Assembly: GCF_000143145.1 (NCBI RefSeq)
Contig: NC_014313.1
Location: forward strand, 434,001-498,000
Length of the DNA: 64,000 nt
Direction: 5' to 3'
DNA from: Hyphomicrobium denitrificans ATCC 51888
GTDB lineage: Bacteria; Pseudomonadota; Alphaproteobacteria; Rhizobiales; Hyphomicrobiaceae
Below are positions 41,202-49,967 of the stretch, piece by piece. The notes below the pieces were generated by a model. The model was not told the origin of the DNA, searched no databases, and worked only from the letters and a program-made list of their open reading frames with translations. Position 1 is the first letter of the stretch. Each line of letters begins with the position of its first letter. Made by a program: the position numbers and the translations under genes.

Positions 41202-43528
41202 GACGGATGCTCGCGAGATGGCACCATCGGAGGCGGGGTATCAAAACGCGGAACGGATTTGCCATAGGAGAAGGCGTGCTCGCCGTAGGAAAATCCGTAG
41301 CCATACCCGTAGCCGTATCTCCCGTATCCGTAGCCCGCTCGTTTGACATCGAACCGCGTTACGACGCTGCCGATGAGCGGACTTTTTGCGACATCGAGCC
41401 GTTTGAGCGCACCGCGGACGGACCCTGTCCTCGCAACGCCGGCGCCGATCACGAAGACGGTTGCTTCCGCCGCGTTCGAAAGCAGAGGGGCGTCGGCGAT
41501 GCCGAGAACGGGGGGGCCGTCGATGACGACGAGATCAAATGCTTGCAGGCTTAGCGAGAGCAAAGACATCAGATGTGGACTGCTCAAAAGATCTGCAGCA
41601 TTTGGCGGCAGTGGCCCTGATGGCAGGAAAGCCAGATTTTCTATGTCCGTCGTTTGAATTGCATCGGGCGGCTGGCAGACGCCGGCCAGGCATGAACTCA
41701 ATCCGATGGAACTATCGGCTCGCAAGGCTTTGTGAAGAGAAGGGCTTCGCATGTCGGCATCGACAAGGAGAACCTTGAGGCCAAGGCGCGAAAAGTGTTG
41801 CGCAATGGCGAGGGACGTTATCGATTTTCCTTCGGCGGGATCGGCGCTGGTGATCAGCAGTGATTTCGGCATGCCGCGTGCCGTCGAGAATTGAAGCGAC
41901 GTGCAAAGCGAGCGGTAGGCTTCGGATAACGGCGAGCGTGCGTCATCGAGTGCGTTTTCGGCGCCGCCTTCGGTTCTGGTGAACGGGATGACGCCAAGAG
42001 TCGGCAGGCCGCCGATGCGCTCGGCTTCCTCGATCGAGTCGATGACATCATCGAACTCTTCGAGGAGATAGGCGACGCCGAACCCGCCGAGAGATCCGAT
42101 CAGGAGATAGATGAGCATCGCCCGCATGAGCTTTGGCGATGACGGAGCGCCAGGAAGGTTAGCCTTATCGACAATGAAGACGTTGTTGCTTCCGATGCCG
42201 CCCGCAACGTCGACTTCCTTGAAGCGCTGCAGCAGATCATTATAGAGGCCGCGATTGGTGTCGACCTCGCGTTTCAGGATGTTGTATTTGATCGAGCGCT
42301 TTTGAACATCGAGAACATCGGCGCGCAGTTGCTCGACGCGTGCCTTCAGCTCTCGCTCCTGACTGACGGACGACTCATAAGCACCCTTCAGAGAGGCCCG
42401 GATGGTTTTGACTTCGGCGGCAAGCTGCTTGTCGATCTCCGCGATTTTATTCCTGATCTGAATCATTTCCGGATAACCGGGTTTGAACGTTTCGAGCTTT
42501 TCCTGATAGCTGGTCACGAAATCGTTGCGCTTGGCGCGCAGACCGTCAATCATCGCGTTGCTCAAAAATTGGGGTAAACTGATCGCGTTGGATGCGTCGA
42601 CCTGGCGCCAGAGTTGTTCGTTTCGAATGCGCTCCGACGTGATATTGCCCAAGGCGACGTTGGCGTGTCCGAGATCGGCTTCGGTGATCGAGGCGCTCTG
42701 GTTCGTCGCGACGATCTGCTCTTTCTCGGCGAAATCGAGCATGGTTTTTTCGGACTGCTCGAGTTTCAGTTTCAGCTGCTTGATCTGGTCTTCGAGAAAC
42801 GTCTTGGCGTAGGCGTTGGCTTCAAAACGCTTGTCGAGATTTGATGCGATGAACGCGTCGGCATAGGCAGACGCGATTTTCCGGCTGCGCGCGGGGTCGG
42901 GATCGGAATAAGCGACGTCGACGAGCCTTGATCCGGCAACGGGCCTTATGGAGACGTTGCTTTGGACTATTGCCGCGGCGGCATCAATCCGCGTGCCGCG
43001 GCTTTGTTGGGCCTTGGCAGGGTCTGTCTTTATGAGATTTCGTACCGCCGCCAAGAATGAAAATTCGCGCGGACGAAAGAAATTTTCGTCGTCAGTTAAG
43101 CCCGCGGCCGATGCGACGCGCTCCGCCAAGCTCCGGCTTTGAAGCAGTTCGTATTGAGTCTTGAGAAATTCGTTATCGGTTCCTTCGACCGGGGTGACTG
43201 TTCCGCCGTCTACGATTTTTGCGACATTGCGATCGATCTGCAGGCGGATCGTCGAGGTATAAAGCGGCGCCATCATCAGCGTTCGCGTCGTGCCGATTGC
43301 CAGAACGCACGCGGCTATCGCGAGAATTAGCCATTTTCGCTTGTTGATGATGTGCAGGTAGATTCGGATCCTGGTCGCGATGTCGGGGTCGTCCGGTTCG
43401 AGATCGCGTCCCGCGGGTTGCAAAAGCCGATAGCTTTCGGTGACGTCGCCAGGAGGACCAGATGCGGGCTCGAGCTGTCGCGAGTTGGCGTCTCTGGAGT
43501 TCTGATTTGCATCGCCGGAAGACGCCAT
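41198..43528 (-). CDS. Wzc-like polysaccharide co-polymerase/BY-kinase
   Basis: A 776-aa inner-membrane protein controlling chain length and export. N-terminal Wzz domain with TM1 (KWLILAIAACVLAIGTTRTLM), long coiled coil (about 190-420), TM2 (AMLIYLLIGSLGGFGVAYLL), then the kinase with Walker A TSADPAEGKSITSLA, Walker A' VLLVDADMRSPSLHK and Walker B VVIDGPPVLG. The C-terminus is a tyrosine cluster (YGYGRYGYGYGYGF), the autophosphorylation tail. ATG 43528 is preferred over TTG 43555. Its partner phosphatase is two genes upstream. Confidence 0.92.
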   Translation of the reverse strand: MASSGDANQNSRDANSRQLEPASGPPGDVTESYRLLQPAGRDLEPDDPDIATRIRIYLHIINKRKWLILAIAACVLAIGTTRTLMMAPLYTSTIRLQIDRNVAKIVDGGTVTPVEGTDNEFLKTQYELLQSRSLAERVASAAGLTDDENFFRPREFSFLAAVRNLIKTDPAKAQQSRGTRIDAAAAIVQSNVSIRPVAGSRLVDVAYSDPDPARSRKIASAYADAFIASNLDKRFEANAYAKTFLEDQIKQLKLKLEQSEKTMLDFAEKEQIVATNQSASITEADLGHANVALGNITSERIRNEQLWRQVDASNAISLPQFLSNAMIDGLRAKRNDFVTSYQEKLETFKPGYPEMIQIRNKIAEIDKQLAAEVKTIRASLKGAYESSVSQERELKARVEQLRADVLDVQKRSIKYNILKREVDTNRGLYNDLLQRFKEVDVAGGIGSNNVFIVDKANLPGAPSSPKLMRAMLIYLLIGSLGGFGVAYLLEEFDDVIDSIEEAERIGGLPTLGVIPFTRTEGGAENALDDARSPLSEAYRSLCTSLQFSTARGMPKSLLITSADPAEGKSITSLAIAQHFSRLGLKVLLVDADMRSPSLHKALRADSSIGLSSCLAGVCQPPDAIQTTDIENLAFLPSGPLPPNAADLLSSPHLMSLLSLSLQAFDLVVIDGPPVLGIADAPLLSNAAEATVFVIGAGVARTGSVRGALKRLDVAKSPLIGSVVTRFDVKRAGYGYGRYGYGYGYGFSYGEHAFSYGKSVPRFDTPPPMVPSREHPS

Positions 43529-43565
43529 GCGTTTTTCTCGTCCGTCCCAGATCAAGATGACTGGC

Positions 43566-44435
43566 TTATAAGAGTGTGATGAACATGCTCGTGATCGGCA
43601 AAGCCTTGAGCAGGCCTTGGTACGCCGTCTTGAGAGAGGAGTCGGAGACGACGATAAGATCGCCTTCTACGATCACGGGATCTTTGGCGTTTCCGGATCT
43701 GATCTGATCCAGGTCGAATTTCGCGGCCTGACTTTTTCCGTCCGCTTTACGAAACACCGCGATTTCAGTCTGCGCGGTATCCGTCAAACCCTCGGCGGTC
43801 GCAATCAACTGCAAAAGTGAAGTCTCGCCCCGGATCGGGTAAACTCCGGGCTTTTTCACTGCGCCGTCAATCGTCACGCGTTGACTGTTGTATTCTTTGA
43901 TCGTGACGTTCACCTGTGGAGACTGCAGGAATTTTCCGCCGAAGCGTTTTGTGAGATCGCGTTCCACATCGCGCGCCGTGCGTCCTGCAGCCGGGACTTC
44001 GCCAACGAGCGGCAGATTGATGGTTCCGGCGGCGGCCACCTGCACGGTCTTGGAGAGCTCAGGCACTCGAAACACAGTGACGTCGAGCAGATCCAACGGG
44101 CCGATCTTGTAGGCCGAGCTTGTTGGATCGGCGGCTGCGGTCAGGCGAACGGCTTCGAGGGAAGCTTGTTGCGGTAACGCGATGCTACTGGTTGCAATCG
44201 GCGCAGAAGTTCCCGTTGGCGCCGTTTTAGCAACCGTTGCCTGGGACGGATCGACTTCAATTGCTTCGGAGAGCGTCGTGCCGCAAGCGCTCAGTAAGCT
44301 CCCGACGGCGAGCGTCGCGACGACGAAAAGGTAGCGGAATTTGCGGCGTTGAATGATTGCAGATTGTTCAGGCCATGTCTTGCAAGGCCTTGTTCTGAAG
44401 ACCGACCGGCAACGGCAGATTGGATGGCGGTTCAT
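43566..44435 (-). CDS. Polysaccharide export (OPX/Wza-like) lipoprotein
   Basis: Outer-membrane export channel component. The lipobox LSACG follows the hydrophobic stretch FVVATLAVGSLL; the Poly_export domain is YKIGPLDLLDVTVFRVPELSKTVQVAAAGTINLPLVGEVPAAG and a SLBB segment is VTIDGAVKKPGVYPIRGETSL. ATG 44435 would overlap the phosphatase by 68 bp and leave a long pre-lipobox region; the real start may be a non-ATG codon nearer the hydrophobic stretch. Lacks the large C-terminal barrel helix region of E. coli Wza. Confidence 0.87.
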   Translation of the reverse strand: MNRHPICRCRSVFRTRPCKTWPEQSAIIQRRKFRYLFVVATLAVGSLLSACGTTLSEAIEVDPSQATVAKTAPTGTSAPIATSSIALPQQASLEAVRLTAAADPTSSAYKIGPLDLLDVTVFRVPELSKTVQVAAAGTINLPLVGEVPAAGRTARDVERDLTKRFGGKFLQSPQVNVTIKEYNSQRVTIDGAVKKPGVYPIRGETSLLQLIATAEGLTDTAQTEIAVFRKADGKSQAAKFDLDQIRSGNAKDPVIVEGDLIVVSDSSLKTAYQGLLKALPITSMFITLL

Positions 44436-45138
44436 TCTCTAATACACCCCGCGGACGTGTCAAAACCATGTGTGTTGCTTCGCGCTCTCCGACGCGCCGA
44501 GCGGCCGCTTCAAAGCCTTTCGACAGATCGGGCGGACGGTGGCGCGTATCATGTGCGTCGGTCGCAAGGACGTGTACGCGTCCCTCGTCGATCATGCGCT
44601 CTGCCCAATAGCGCGGCTCGCGGCCGAAGCGCCCCGTCAGCGAGCCTGCCGTGATCTGCATCCAGACGCCGTGGCGGGAGAGCCGCTCGAATATGGAGTA
44701 CTGCTCGGAAATCCATCGCAGACGTTCCGGATGCGTCAGGATCGATACGTATCCTGCGAGAAGGATCTCGAAAAAGAACTGCTCCATGCGGATCGGCGCG
44801 ACATGGTACGGCGGTTCGACAAGGACGTAGCGGCTGTCGGCGATGGTCGGAATTTCACGGCGTGAGAGTTTTTGAGTGAACTGCACATCCATGTGAGCGT
44901 CAGCGCCGCAGACGAGATCGAGCGCGATGTCAGACTGATGCAGTGCGTTGCGCAGATGGTCGGTCGCGGCGAGCAGCTTCGCGGCGGTATTGGGGTAGAG
45001 GCCGGGAAGGATGTGCGATGTGCAGGCGATGGCCGTGATGCCTTCGCTAACGGCCATGCGCGCCATTTCAAGCGACGTTTCGAGATCGCACGCGCCGTCA
45101 TCCAGGCCCGGCAATATGTGGCAGTGAAGATCGATCAT
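44368..45138 (-). CDS. PHP-type protein-tyrosine phosphatase (CpsB/YwqE-like)
   Basis: A 256-aa manganese-dependent phosphatase that removes phosphate from the BY-kinase tyrosine tail. PHP metal motifs are present: MIDLHCHILPGLDDGA at the start, ACTSHILPGLYPN, LILTHPERLR (here SILTHPERLR) and VLATDAHDTRHRPP. ATG 45138 is preferred to the TTG nine bases upstream. First gene of the export operon, opening into a 328-bp AT-rich intergenic region. Confidence 0.9.
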   Translation of the reverse strand: MIDLHCHILPGLDDGACDLETSLEMARMAVSEGITAIACTSHILPGLYPNTAAKLLAATDHLRNALHQSDIALDLVCGADAHMDVQFTQKLSRREIPTIADSRYVLVEPPYHVAPIRMEQFFFEILLAGYVSILTHPERLRWISEQYSIFERLSRHGVWMQITAGSLTGRFGREPRYWAERMIDEGRVHVLATDAHDTRHRPPDLSKGFEAAARRVGEREATHMVLTRPRGVLENEPPSNLPLPVGLQNKALQDMA

Positions 45139-45466
45139 GGCGTGCAACTCATCGCGAACTGCCGTCGCTGAAATTTTCAGACTAGTCTTAACGTACTATT
45201 TTACTTTGGTGCCATGTCAAGCCGACGCCCGAGGTTGAAAAGCTTCGGCGTGGACCGTTTGAAGCTCAATTCTATTTTTGGAAATTCTGTTAAAACAATA
45301 TGTTGTGTCGTTTTTCGAATTTCTTTTCTAGTTCAAAGAGATGTTTTCTGGCGCACGAAAATTTGCGTGTGTCTCTTTTTTATCCGGAGAGACAGCCGTC
45401 ATCGTTTATGTTTAAATGATTCTTACGTGCTATTATGGTGTGTCGGCTTTTCCGGGGTGGCATCGA
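45139..45466. promoter_or_regulatory. AT-rich divergent promoter region of the export operon
   Basis: A 328-bp stretch without a gene between divergent transcription units, much richer in A/T than the coding flanks. It contains the palindrome AGACTAGTCT (45179-45188) and a weaker relative of the locus motif (45175-45192, minus strand), and two similar blocks, CTTAACGTACTATTTTACTT (45186-45205) and TTACGTGCTATTATGG (45422-45437), the latter about 35-45 bp before the FecR-like gene. Promoters cannot be fixed by eye. Confidence 0.4.
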
Positions 45467-45973
45467 ATGGTTAGCAAATATTTTTTGGCCGCCGGCACGC
45501 TGTTGCTGATCGCCAATGTGTCGCCGGCGTATGCGGCAAGCCTGGACGTGCAAAGCGGTGAAGTGCTGCTCAGTCGCGATGGAGCTTACCAATCCGTTCG
45601 CGGTTCGAGCGAGGTTATCGTTGGAGATACGCTCGTAAGCAGAGCGGGAAGTTCGGCGAAGCTCACGTTCTCCGACGGTTGCGTGACGTATCTGGGCATG
45701 GGGATGGCGTTCACCGTAGAAGCCGAGTCGCCGTGCGCCACGGGGCGTTCCGGCGCGATCGAAACTGGCGCCAATTCGAGCTCGGCGTCAAATGCAACGT
45801 CTCCGGCACCGTACGACGGATGGGTCGAGGGCACGGAGACTCTTGCCGTCTCGCAAACGCCGCAGACCGACTTCATGCCGTATCTGCTGGGTGCTGTCGC
45901 GGTCGGCGGTGTCGTCGTCGCGGTGTCGGCGCTAGGCGGTGGCGGTGGAGATTCGCCGCCCGTCAGTCCGTAA
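45467..45973 (+). CDS. FecR-like secreted protein with C-terminal membrane anchor
   Basis: A 168-aa protein. Signal peptide MVSKYFLAAGTLLLIANVSP(AYA), a FecR-type beta domain (SLDVQSGEVLLSRDGAYQSV then VIVGDTLVSRAGSSAKLTFSDGC), a Ser/Thr/Asn-rich linker and a C-terminal hydrophobic segment PYLLGAVAVGGVVVAVSALG followed by Gly-rich GGGGD. ATG 45467 follows GGGG by about eight bases. Divergent to the export operon and 25 bp before the ligase-like gene; possible role in anchoring or sensing polymer at the envelope. Confidence 0.62.
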   Translation: MVSKYFLAAGTLLLIANVSPAYAASLDVQSGEVLLSRDGAYQSVRGSSEVIVGDTLVSRAGSSAKLTFSDGCVTYLGMGMAFTVEAESPCATGRSGAIETGANSSSASNATSPAPYDGWVEGTETLAVSQTPQTDFMPYLLGAVAVGGVVVAVSALGGGGGDSPPVSP

Positions 45974-45998
45974 CGCCGTGCAGGCGTTCCGACAATTG

Positions 45999-47561
45999 AT
46001 GCGCCCTCGCTGGGGGTGTGCAACTCAGCCAATACGGCGCTCCGGTATCAAGCGCGGTGGCGCGGGTCCGGGTCTCGGGCGGGCTCTTAGTTCTTATTGG
46101 ACCGCGTGCGTTATCCTCCTCGCCATCGTTCTTGGCGGAGCGACGCGCGCCGGCTTTCTCGGTGACGCGGTTCTGCAGCTCATCGCATTGCCGCTGCTCT
46201 GGCTGGCGTTGATCGGGCTGATTGAGTCTCGGGAAACGTCGCGTGTGCGATGGGTTTTGTCGGGACTTGCGATGGTCGTTGCATTGCCGCTGCTGCAACT
46301 CGTTCCGTTGCCACCATCGGTATGGACGTCGCTACCTGGGCGGTCCGCGATCACGAGCACGTATGAGCTGTTAGGCGATCCGTTGCCGGCATTTCCACTC
46401 ACTGTGTCGCCGGAAGCGACGTGGTTGAGCGCACTTAGCCTGGTGCCAGCGGTTGCGATATTTCTAAGCGTTCTGACGCTTGGCTATGAGCAACGACGGC
46501 ACGTCAGTCTTGTTGTCATTGCAGTCGCTGTCGTCAGTGTTTTTCTGGGCCTTCTGCAAGTCGCGGGTGGCCCGAATAGCGGTCTGCGCTTTTATACGGT
46601 CACGAATACGAGCGAAGCCGTAGGGTTCTTTGCGAACAGAAATCATTTTGCGGCATTGCTCTATGTGGCGATGCTGTTCTGCTTCTGCTGGTTATTCGAG
46701 ACATCGGAGGCGTTGGCAGAAGCGCGTGCGGCGAAGTTCGGCTCGAAGACGGTCATATACTTTGCCGTGTTCGCGGTGGCTTTTATCGTCTTGATGGCCG
46801 GGCAATTGATGGCGCGTTCTCGAGCTGGATTGCTCCTCTCGGTCGTTGCATTGTTGGCGGGTTTCATCGTTGTGATGAGTGGTCGCCGCGCACGAGGTCA
46901 GCGATATTTGTCAAAATTTTTGCTCGCGGCGATCGCGATCGTAGTGGTTGTGTGTTCGCCGTTTGCTCTTTTTCGAATCCTGGATCGATTTGGAACTGAA
47001 GCGGTTTCGGATGCTCGCGTTGCGATCATACGAAATACGATTTCGGCGGCGGAAGCCTACATGCCGCTTGGCTCTGGTCTCGGCACGTTCGTGCCGGTTT
47101 ATCAAACTTTCGAAAAGCCGTCCGATATTGCGGTGACGTATGTCAATCACGCACACAACGATCTGCTGGAGTTGTGGGTTGAGACCGGTATTCCTGGGAT
47201 TTTGCTTTTATCGGTGTGCATCGTTTGGCTGGCGCGCCGAGCGATCGCGGCTTGGACTACGGCGGAAGCAGATGATGCGCGTCGGATTGATCGCGATTTG
47301 ACGAGATCGGCGGCGGTCGTCATCGGGTTGTTGCTTGCTCACTCCCTTGTCGATTATCCGCTTCGAACGTCGGCCAATCTGGCTGTCTTTGCATTTGCTG
47401 CTGGGTTGCTCGTGCCTCCGGTGCAGGCTCGGCGAGCAGATCGTGAAATGGCGGAGGCGAACTCCCGGATGGTTCCGCATCGCTCATCGCGCACGCCTCA
47501 ACCCGTTCGGCAACGGGCGCTCTGGTATGCTGACGGTGAATGGCCGAGCGATCGAAATTGA
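45999..47561 (+). CDS. O-antigen ligase/polymerase-family (Wzy_C) membrane protein
   Basis: A 520-aa polytopic protein with about eleven hydrophobic segments and the Wzy_C periplasmic loop, whose catalytic-type motif is VTYVNHAHNDLLELWVETGIPG (His-x-x-His-Asn). Such proteins join polysaccharide to lipid A-core or another acceptor, or polymerise it. With a separate Wzy-like gene at 28838-30175, a ligase role is plausible here. ATG 45999 is the first ATG after the FecR-like stop; an ATG-type start at 45939 would overlap that gene. Confidence 0.8.
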   Translation: MRPRWGCATQPIRRSGIKRGGAGPGLGRALSSYWTACVILLAIVLGGATRAGFLGDAVLQLIALPLLWLALIGLIESRETSRVRWVLSGLAMVVALPLLQLVPLPPSVWTSLPGRSAITSTYELLGDPLPAFPLTVSPEATWLSALSLVPAVAIFLSVLTLGYEQRRHVSLVVIAVAVVSVFLGLLQVAGGPNSGLRFYTVTNTSEAVGFFANRNHFAALLYVAMLFCFCWLFETSEALAEARAAKFGSKTVIYFAVFAVAFIVLMAGQLMARSRAGLLLSVVALLAGFIVVMSGRRARGQRYLSKFLLAAIAIVVVVCSPFALFRILDRFGTEAVSDARVAIIRNTISAAEAYMPLGSGLGTFVPVYQTFEKPSDIAVTYVNHAHNDLLELWVETGIPGILLLSVCIVWLARRAIAAWTTAEADDARRIDRDLTRSAAVVIGLLLAHSLVDYPLRTSANLAVFAFAAGLLVPPVQARRADREMAEANSRMVPHRSSRTPQPVRQRALWYADGEWPSDRN

Positions 47562-47664
47562 AATTTGGATGAGCGTGTTTGTCGACGTGCGATGTCGCGG
47601 GAGCGTATGAATTTCCGTATTGTCTCGAACGTGCGTTCGCCGATCGCGGCCTGCGATGCAGACT

Positions 47665-49242
47665 TTATTGCGGTTGAGCGCTTTCTGCCGAGGTAGGCTG
47701 TGGCTGAATGCCGACAGCGGCGGGCCACCGAAGCGTTTGTTTTCGGGCGCTGAAATCGGATTGCCGTTCGGCCGCCGCGCCTTTCGACGTATCGCCGAGC
47801 GCGAGCCATGCCTCACGAATGGCGTTCTCATCGATATGCTCGCCAAAGAGAACCGTTCGCACCGTGCTCAGAAGGATGCGCAAATCGAGGAGGAGCGAGG
47901 CGTGCCTCGCATACCATAAGTCGAGCACCGCCTTGTCGTCGACGGAGAGGTGACGGCCGCCATTGATTTGCGCCCAACCGGTCAGGCCGGGTTTCACGTC
48001 GAGACGGCCGCGAAATTGTTGTGATTGATCGATGGGTAATAACGGGCGTGGGCCTACCATCGACATCTCGCCGATGACGACATTGTAGACCTGCGGTAGT
48101 TCGTCGAGGCGCACGCGGCGCAAGAATTTGCCGATGGGTGAAAGGCGCTGCGTGTCAGACAGCAGACGCCCGTCAGCTCTCCGGGCCGCGCGCATCGTGC
48201 GGAATTTTAGAATCCGGATTGGGCGGCCTAAGGCGCCCGGCCGTTGTTGCCAGAATATTATCGGGCGCCCGATGTCGAAAAATACGAGCACGCCGACAAG
48301 AAGCATCATGGGCGCGACGCAAATGCCGATCAGCGTGCCAGCGGCGACATCGAAAATGCGCTTGCAGCGCAGATAGGTTGTCGGCGCTTCGAGGTTTGCG
48401 GCTGGCGTGCTTATGATGTCATTCCGTTTCTTGATTGCGGAAGTTGGCGAAGACATCGCCGAAGTATCGAAGCTCAAACGTTCGTTCAGTGTGTCTACGC
48501 GTATGTTCATCTCTGTCTTGGCTCTAAGAATGGAGTCCTGTGCGCTCCGGCTTAAACTATCGAAGGATTGAGCAAGAATGACGCGATTGACTTTGACGCC
48601 GTGGATATCCAGTTCGTGCACGATTTTCACGATGTCGCCGGGCCTCCCGAGCACGGCGTGTGATCCTAGTCTCCGTCTCTGGTGGCGGCGATTTTCCGAT
48701 AGAATTCCAGCAACGGCGATGTTGCTTCCGCCGCTTTCCGTTACGCACCGGAGAAAGAGTCCGGTCACCGCGTTGACGCCGACGACGAGGATGTCTTCGC
48801 GCTCGGATGTTGTGCGATTGGCGCGACGGCGACTGCGCCCGGCATGACGCAGCCGCGCCAAGGCGCGAATTCCGACAAGTGCTGCCGTCATAACCAGGAA
48901 TTGGAGCGCGATCAGGAATTGCGGCGCGCCGTGGAAATATGGGAGCATGCTCGCAACTGCGGCAGTGATAGCCATCGTCATCAAAATAGCGACGACGATG
49001 TGTGAACAATCATGCAACGTCGTGAACCGCCAGACGGTCCTGTTCAGACCTGATGCCAGAAGCACAGGAACCGCGATTGTCACCGTCAACGCGCAGTACG
49101 CCAGGGTTTCAGCAGACGCTTCCGGATGTAAGCCAATGCTCAAGAAAAAGACGATGACATTCGCGGTGATCAGAAGAAACAGATCAATGGCGAGGAGAAA
49201 GGCGCAATGCATGCGAACTCCGCTTTCAGGCAGGTTCGCCAT
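47665..49242 (-). CDS. Initiating polyprenyl glycosylphosphotransferase (WbaP/GumD-like)
   Basis: A 525-aa enzyme that transfers the first sugar-1-phosphate to undecaprenyl phosphate. An N-terminal four-TM CoA-binding-like domain (about 1-260) precedes the catalytic bacterial sugar transferase domain: YLRCKRIFDVAAGTLIGIC, RILKFRTMR, RLDELPQVYNVVIGEMSMVG(PRP), KPGLTGWAQINGGR. ATG 49242 is used; GTG 49251 is possible. It stands alone on the minus strand beside the ligase-like gene. Confidence 0.9.
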   Translation of the reverse strand: MANLPESGVRMHCAFLLAIDLFLLITANVIVFFLSIGLHPEASAETLAYCALTVTIAVPVLLASGLNRTVWRFTTLHDCSHIVVAILMTMAITAAVASMLPYFHGAPQFLIALQFLVMTAALVGIRALARLRHAGRSRRRANRTTSEREDILVVGVNAVTGLFLRCVTESGGSNIAVAGILSENRRHQRRRLGSHAVLGRPGDIVKIVHELDIHGVKVNRVILAQSFDSLSRSAQDSILRAKTEMNIRVDTLNERLSFDTSAMSSPTSAIKKRNDIISTPAANLEAPTTYLRCKRIFDVAAGTLIGICVAPMMLLVGVLVFFDIGRPIIFWQQRPGALGRPIRILKFRTMRAARRADGRLLSDTQRLSPIGKFLRRVRLDELPQVYNVVIGEMSMVGPRPLLPIDQSQQFRGRLDVKPGLTGWAQINGGRHLSVDDKAVLDLWYARHASLLLDLRILLSTVRTVLFGEHIDENAIREAWLALGDTSKGAAAERQSDFSARKQTLRWPAAVGIQPQPTSAESAQPQ

Positions 49243-49275
49243 CGGAGGCACCGCCTGGATGCCTTCGGTACTATA

Positions 49276-49302
49276 TTTAACACAAAGGTGTTAATACTAA
49301 TT
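49276..49302. promoter_or_regulatory. TTAACAC-AAAG-GTGTTAA palindrome with locus motif
   Basis: TTAACACAAAGGTGTTAA (49277-49294) is a perfect 7-bp inverted repeat with a 4-bp centre. The plus-strand half continues as GTGTTAATACTAATT (49288-49302), matching the antiterminator-gene motif at 13 of 15 positions. The minus-strand half places GTGTTA 41 bp before the glycosylphosphotransferase start. Operator candidate for the polysaccharide locus. Confidence 0.42.
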
Positions 49303-49401
49303 TTGACTTTTATCGGAGTGCGGTCGCTTTTTCCACAAGCGCCCCGGACACCGCCGGCGCCTAGGGCAGCTTCATTCAGCGGTGTGCGGCGTCAGCCGGC
49401 A

Positions 49402-49794
49402 TTATTTGTCGGCGAAGACGAGACGGCCTTCTTCGGCCTTGTGAACATACTGGCTAGCAACGAGCCAGCCTTTGATCGGTCGTAACGGCGGAATGCAGGT
49501 CAGCAGGATCGCGGGCAGGCTCGTGACCAGATGGACCCAGAACGGTGGTACGAAGGCGACTTCAATCCAGCAAGCCAGCGCTGCTGCCGGAATGCAGCCG
49601 AAGCACATCACGAAGAATGCCGGTCCGTCTGCGGGATCGGCGAACGAGAGATCCAGGCCGCACTCCGGGCATTGTTTTTTCAGCGTGAGGAAGCCGTCGA
49701 AGATTTTGCCCTTGCCGCAGCGTGGGCACAGTCCGCGGATGCCCACCTTCATCGGGGAAAGGGTGGGCCATTTATGAGCATGGTCGGCGCACAT
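49402..49794 (-). CDS. DUF983 zinc-ribbon membrane protein
   Basis: A 130-aa protein. A zinc-ribbon (RGLCPRCGKGKIFDGFLTLKKQCPECG, four Cys) lies at about residues 19-47 and is followed by two membrane segments (FVMCFGCIPAAALACWIEVAF and HLVTSLPAILLTCIPPLRPI). This is the standard DUF983 layout of alphaproteobacteria; function unknown. ATG 49794 has AAGGA seven bases upstream. Divergent from the MocR gene. Confidence 0.88.
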   Translation of the reverse strand: MCADHAHKWPTLSPMKVGIRGLCPRCGKGKIFDGFLTLKKQCPECGLDLSFADPADGPAFFVMCFGCIPAAALACWIEVAFVPPFWVHLVTSLPAILLTCIPPLRPIKGWLVASQYVHKAEEGRLVFADK

Positions 49795-49842
49795 CAGGAG
49801 TTCCTTTCGCTGCTGGGGCTCGCGTATAAAGACAATTTTCTA

Positions 49843-49860
49843 TGTATGCTTATTGTATGC
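49843..49860. promoter_or_regulatory. Direct repeat TGTATGC/TGTATGC, MocR operator candidate
   Basis: Two copies of TGTATGC (49843-49849 and 49854-49860) are spaced 11 bp, one helical turn, in the divergent region between the DUF983 and MocR genes. The same TGTATG core forms the inverted repeat at 49968-49996. Confidence 0.4.
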
Positions 49861-49967
49861 ACTCCCACCGAATGATCTACGCGAATAGTGTCGCAGCGGC
49901 AAAGCCGTTATGCTGCGATTTCCGAGATTATTCGCCGTTTTTTGTCGATATCTGGTTTGCGCGGTTG

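Noticed and set aside
49276-49295. TTAA-N10-TTAA read as a CtrA box
   Set aside because: CtrA sites need TTAA-N7-TTAA; spacing here is 10, and the palindrome is better explained with the GTGTTA motif.
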